Of a stretch of DNA of 64,000 bases, positions 62,072 through 64,000 are shown one piece after another. Position numbers and translations under genes: made by a program. This stretch comes from Shinisaurus crocodilurus. Taxonomy: Eukaryota > Chordata > Lepidosauria > Squamata > Shinisauridae. The first letter of the stretch is position 1; every line of letters begins with the position of its first letter. The notes under the pieces were generated by a model, which did not search any database, was not told the DNA's origin, and saw only the letters and a list, made by a program, of their open reading frames with translations. The stretch lies in the NCBI GenBank assembly GCA_021292165.1, contig CM037877.1, positions 8,919,980 through 8,983,979 of the forward strand. Reading direction: 5' to 3'.

Positions 62072-64000
62072 ATCATCATCATCAGGCGATCACTCGTGAC
62101 CGAGTAAGATTGTCTTCCGGGATAAAAGGAGGAAATTCTAAAGAAGATTGTGTAGACTCTAGCGATGGGTCCGTAAGTGACTGTGGAGGCCAATTCTAGA
62201 TCCACACAGCTTCCCACAGTGAGGACACAGGTTACCAGATAGAAGATGGTCCTGTAAAGGATTCATTTGACGTGCTTTTCGCTTAGCACGTTTCTCCCTT
62301 TCACCTTGCACTCGGGCTTCTTCAAAGTCCATGGAACCTTTGTGAAAGGCCAACCTCCATTTAGATCGTTCATGGGCCAGAGCTTCCCAGTTTTCGATGT
62401 TTATATTGCATTTTTTTAGATTAGCCTTATGAACATCTTTAAACCTCTTATATTGACCACCGATATTCCGCTTTCCATCCTTGAGTTGGGAGTAAAGTAA
62501 CTGCTTTGGGAGACGGCAGTCAGGCATTCGAACAACATGACCGGTCCACTGAAGTTGGCGTTGAAGGATCATTTTTTCAATGCTAGTAGTCTTTGCTTCT
62601 TCCAGTACACTGACATTTGTTCGCCTATCTTCCCAAGTAATTTGCAGGATTTTCCGGAGGCAACGTTGATGAAACCTTTCAAGGAGGTGGAAGTGACGTT
62701 TATAGATAGTCCATGTTTCGCAGGCATACAATAAAGTTGGTAATACAATGGCTTCATAAACCAGCGTTTTGGTCTTCTTACAGATATCCCGATCCTCGAA
62801 CACTCTATGTTTCATTCGAGAAAATGCGGCACTTGCGGAGCTCAAACGATGCTGGATTTCACTGTCGATGTTAGCTGTAACAGAAAGATAGCTGCCAAGA
62901 TAGAGAAAATGATCGACATTTTCCAGTATTGTCCCGCCAAGCTGGATAGATGGCATCACCAAAGGATTGGCTTGCACTTGCTGATGAAGCACTTTGGTTT
63001 TTTTGATGTTAAGTGAGAGACCAAGTTTTTCGTATGCTTCTGCAAAAGCATTTAGGATAGTTTGGAGATCATCCTCTGAATGTGCAGAGACCACATTATC
63101 ATCAGCATACTGAAGTTCCACAACGGAGGTTGTAATTACCTTACTTTTTGCTTTCAGCCTGCTGAGATTAAAAAGCTTTCCATCTGTTCGATATATAATT
63201 CCCACACCGGTGGGAAGTTTCCCCTTGACAAGATGTAAAACCATGGCGATGAAAATGCCAAATAATGTTGGGGCGATAACACATCCCTGTTTAACACCTG
63301 ATCCCACTTTAAATGGAGCACCATGAGAGCCGTTGTTGTCCAAAACCGTTGCCGTCATGTTGTCATGGAGAAGTCGCAAGATATTCACAAATTTATTGGG
63401 GCATCCAATTTTCATAAGGATAGTCCAGAGAGCTGTACGGTCTACAGTATCAAAGGCCTTAGCCAAATCGATAAATGCCATATAAAGGGGTTGATTTTGC
63501 TCCCGGCATTTTTCTTGGAGCTGACGTGCAGTAAAAATCATGTCTACTGTCCCTCTAGAGGGGCGGAAACCATATTGAGTTTCAGGGAGGATCTCTTCTG
63601 AAATAGATAGAAGACGGTTTGCGAGAATCCTAGCAAATATTTTTCCTGCGGTTGCTAAGAGAGAAATGCCCCGATAGTTTCCACAGTCTGTTCTATCACC
63701 CTTCTTAAAGAGGGTGATAATTATGGCATCCCTGAAGTCTTCTGGGATCTCTTCTCTTATCCAGATTTTTTCGATGAGTTTATGAAGATGTTGTACAAGT
63801 TCGGGCCCCCCTTCTTTAAAGATTTCAGCAGGAATCCCATCTGGTCCACTAGCTTTGTTGTTCTTCATTTGATTAATGGCTTTTTTTACTTCATCCAAAG
63901 TGGGGAGTATTGCAAGTTCCTCTTTAATTTGTTTTTGCGGGATTTGCGAAAAAATCTCATTATCCACCTTAGATTTACGATTTAAAAGGTCATAATAATG
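62072..64000 (-). mobile_element. Young non-LTR retrotransposon with C-terminal CCHH finger, entering from the right edge
   Basis: Plus-strand 'catcatcatcatcaggcgat' at 62072 is the 3' tail of the element. The ORF runs uninterrupted from the right edge to the stop at 62159. Fragments of the same family at 24331, 29727 and 50310 are very similar. It inserted at the end of the CR1-like LINE. The 5' part, where an endonuclease would be expected, lies beyond the window. The conserved RT and finger resemble I-group (Nimb-like) elements, but this class name is a recollection, not a test. Confidence 0.92.
62159..64000 (-). CDS. Reverse transcriptase (LINE ORF2, partial, no start in window)
   Basis: The frame is open for 613 codons to the window edge, and the codons upstream of 63967 (YYDLLNRKSK) look like the linker that precedes the RT in such proteins, so the real start is outside. 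Numbering from position 63967: NKASGPDGIPAEIF about 37-50; CGNYRGISLL about 95-104; YGFRPSRGT 132-140; motif A AFIDLAKAFDT 164-174 with catalytic Asp 167; motif GVKQGCVIAPTLFGIF 224-239; catalytic YADD 287-290. The thumb region follows ('LPTLLYACETWTIYKRHFHL'), then a basic stretch (REKRAKRKAR), and a terminal CPHC...HLRTH finger (about 580-602). All catalytic residues are present. The protein would copy LINE RNA at a nicked target. Intactness implies recent activity in this lineage. Confidence 0.95.
   Translation of the reverse strand, partial: HYYDLLNRKSKVDNEIFSQIPQKQIKEELAILPTLDEVKKAINQMKNNKASGPDGIPAEIFKEGGPELVQHLHKLIEKIWIREEIPEDFRDAIIITLFKKGDRTDCGNYRGISLLATAGKIFARILANRLLSISEEILPETQYGFRPSRGTVDMIFTARQLQEKCREQNQPLYMAFIDLAKAFDTVDRTALWTILMKIGCPNKFVNILRLLHDNMTATVLDNNGSHGAPFKVGSGVKQGCVIAPTLFGIFIAMVLHLVKGKLPTGVGIIYRTDGKLFNLSRLKAKSKVITTSVVELQYADDNVVSAHSEDDLQTILNAFAEAYEKLGLSLNIKKTKVLHQQVQANPLVMPSIQLGGTILENVDHFLYLGSYLSVTANIDSEIQHRLSSASAAFSRMKHRVFEDRDICKKTKTLVYEAIVLPTLLYACETWTIYKRHFHLLERFHQRCLRKILQITWEDRRTNVSVLEEAKTTSIEKMILQRQLQWTGHVVRMPDCRLPKQLLYSQLKDGKRNIGGQYKRFKDVHKANLKKCNINIENWEALAHERSKWRLAFHKGSMDFEEARVQGEREKRAKRKARQMNPLQDHLLSGNLCPHCGKLCGSRIGLHSHLRTHR

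Overview
This window looks like a transposon-dense, non-coding (intergenic or intronic) stretch of a lepidosaur genome, most likely a squamate lizard. The evidence is the repeat mix: MIR-type CORE-SINEs with an L2-like tail, L2 and CR1 LINE 3' ends, a tRNA-derived SINE of the 'tagctcagtggtagagca' type, a 5S-rRNA-headed SINE, very many short palindromic non-autonomous DNA transposons, and abundant microsatellites. I found no host protein-coding exon, tRNA gene or rRNA gene. Almost all open reading frames are chance frames or transposon fragments. The one convincing coding sequence is the reverse transcriptase of a young non-LTR retrotransposon entering from the right edge on the minus strand (62159-64000, open through the edge).

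Layout. 1-7 kb: simple repeats, AT-rich terminal-inverted-repeat elements, hAT-like foldback MITEs (3014-3286, 3776-3915), and a 480-bp polypurine tract (5541-6023). 7-13.3 kb: a partial local duplication, an L2 fragment, a foldback element split by a CTCGAGT-rich hAT-like element (10186-10940), a TTAA-flanked foldback, and a CR1 3' end split by a CORE-SINE. 13.3-26.7 kb: foldback elements, including a hAT-like element (17967-18690) that carries two smaller elements, a Tigger-like MITE, CR1, L2 and LINE fragments, and the first copy of an 18-20 kb-spaced dispersed repeat. 26.7-36 kb: a unique stretch, a CR1 with an inserted MITE, and GC-rich nested foldbacks. 36-49 kb: GC-rich foldbacks, L2, two 5S-derived SINEs and the second dispersed-repeat copy. 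49-59 kb: a possible conserved non-coding block, a complete-ended but internally deleted LINE copy, inverted CR1 ends, a solo LTR and more MITEs. 59-64 kb: an old CR1-like LINE interrupted by a hAT MITE with an L2 inside it, by a CORE-SINE, and finally by the young LINE.

How the parts relate. Several families are supported by target-site duplications (TSDs) that can be read directly: 8-bp TSDs for the CAG...CTG families (hAT-type), TA for a Tigger-like element, TTAA for another, 5 bp for a solo LTR, and 11-13 bp for the LINE copies. Nested insertions give a relative age order. The paralogous repeat pair (22588-23436 and 41882-42600) supplies filled and empty sites for two different transposon families. 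The most unusual structures are a hAT-like foldback that contains an inverted, nearly identical copy of the sequence next door (3066-3229 versus 3405-3572), and a LINE copy with its presumed 5' end joined directly to the 3' half of its reverse transcriptase between perfect TSDs (50310-51304). Family names are assigned from recalled motifs and structure, not from a database search.
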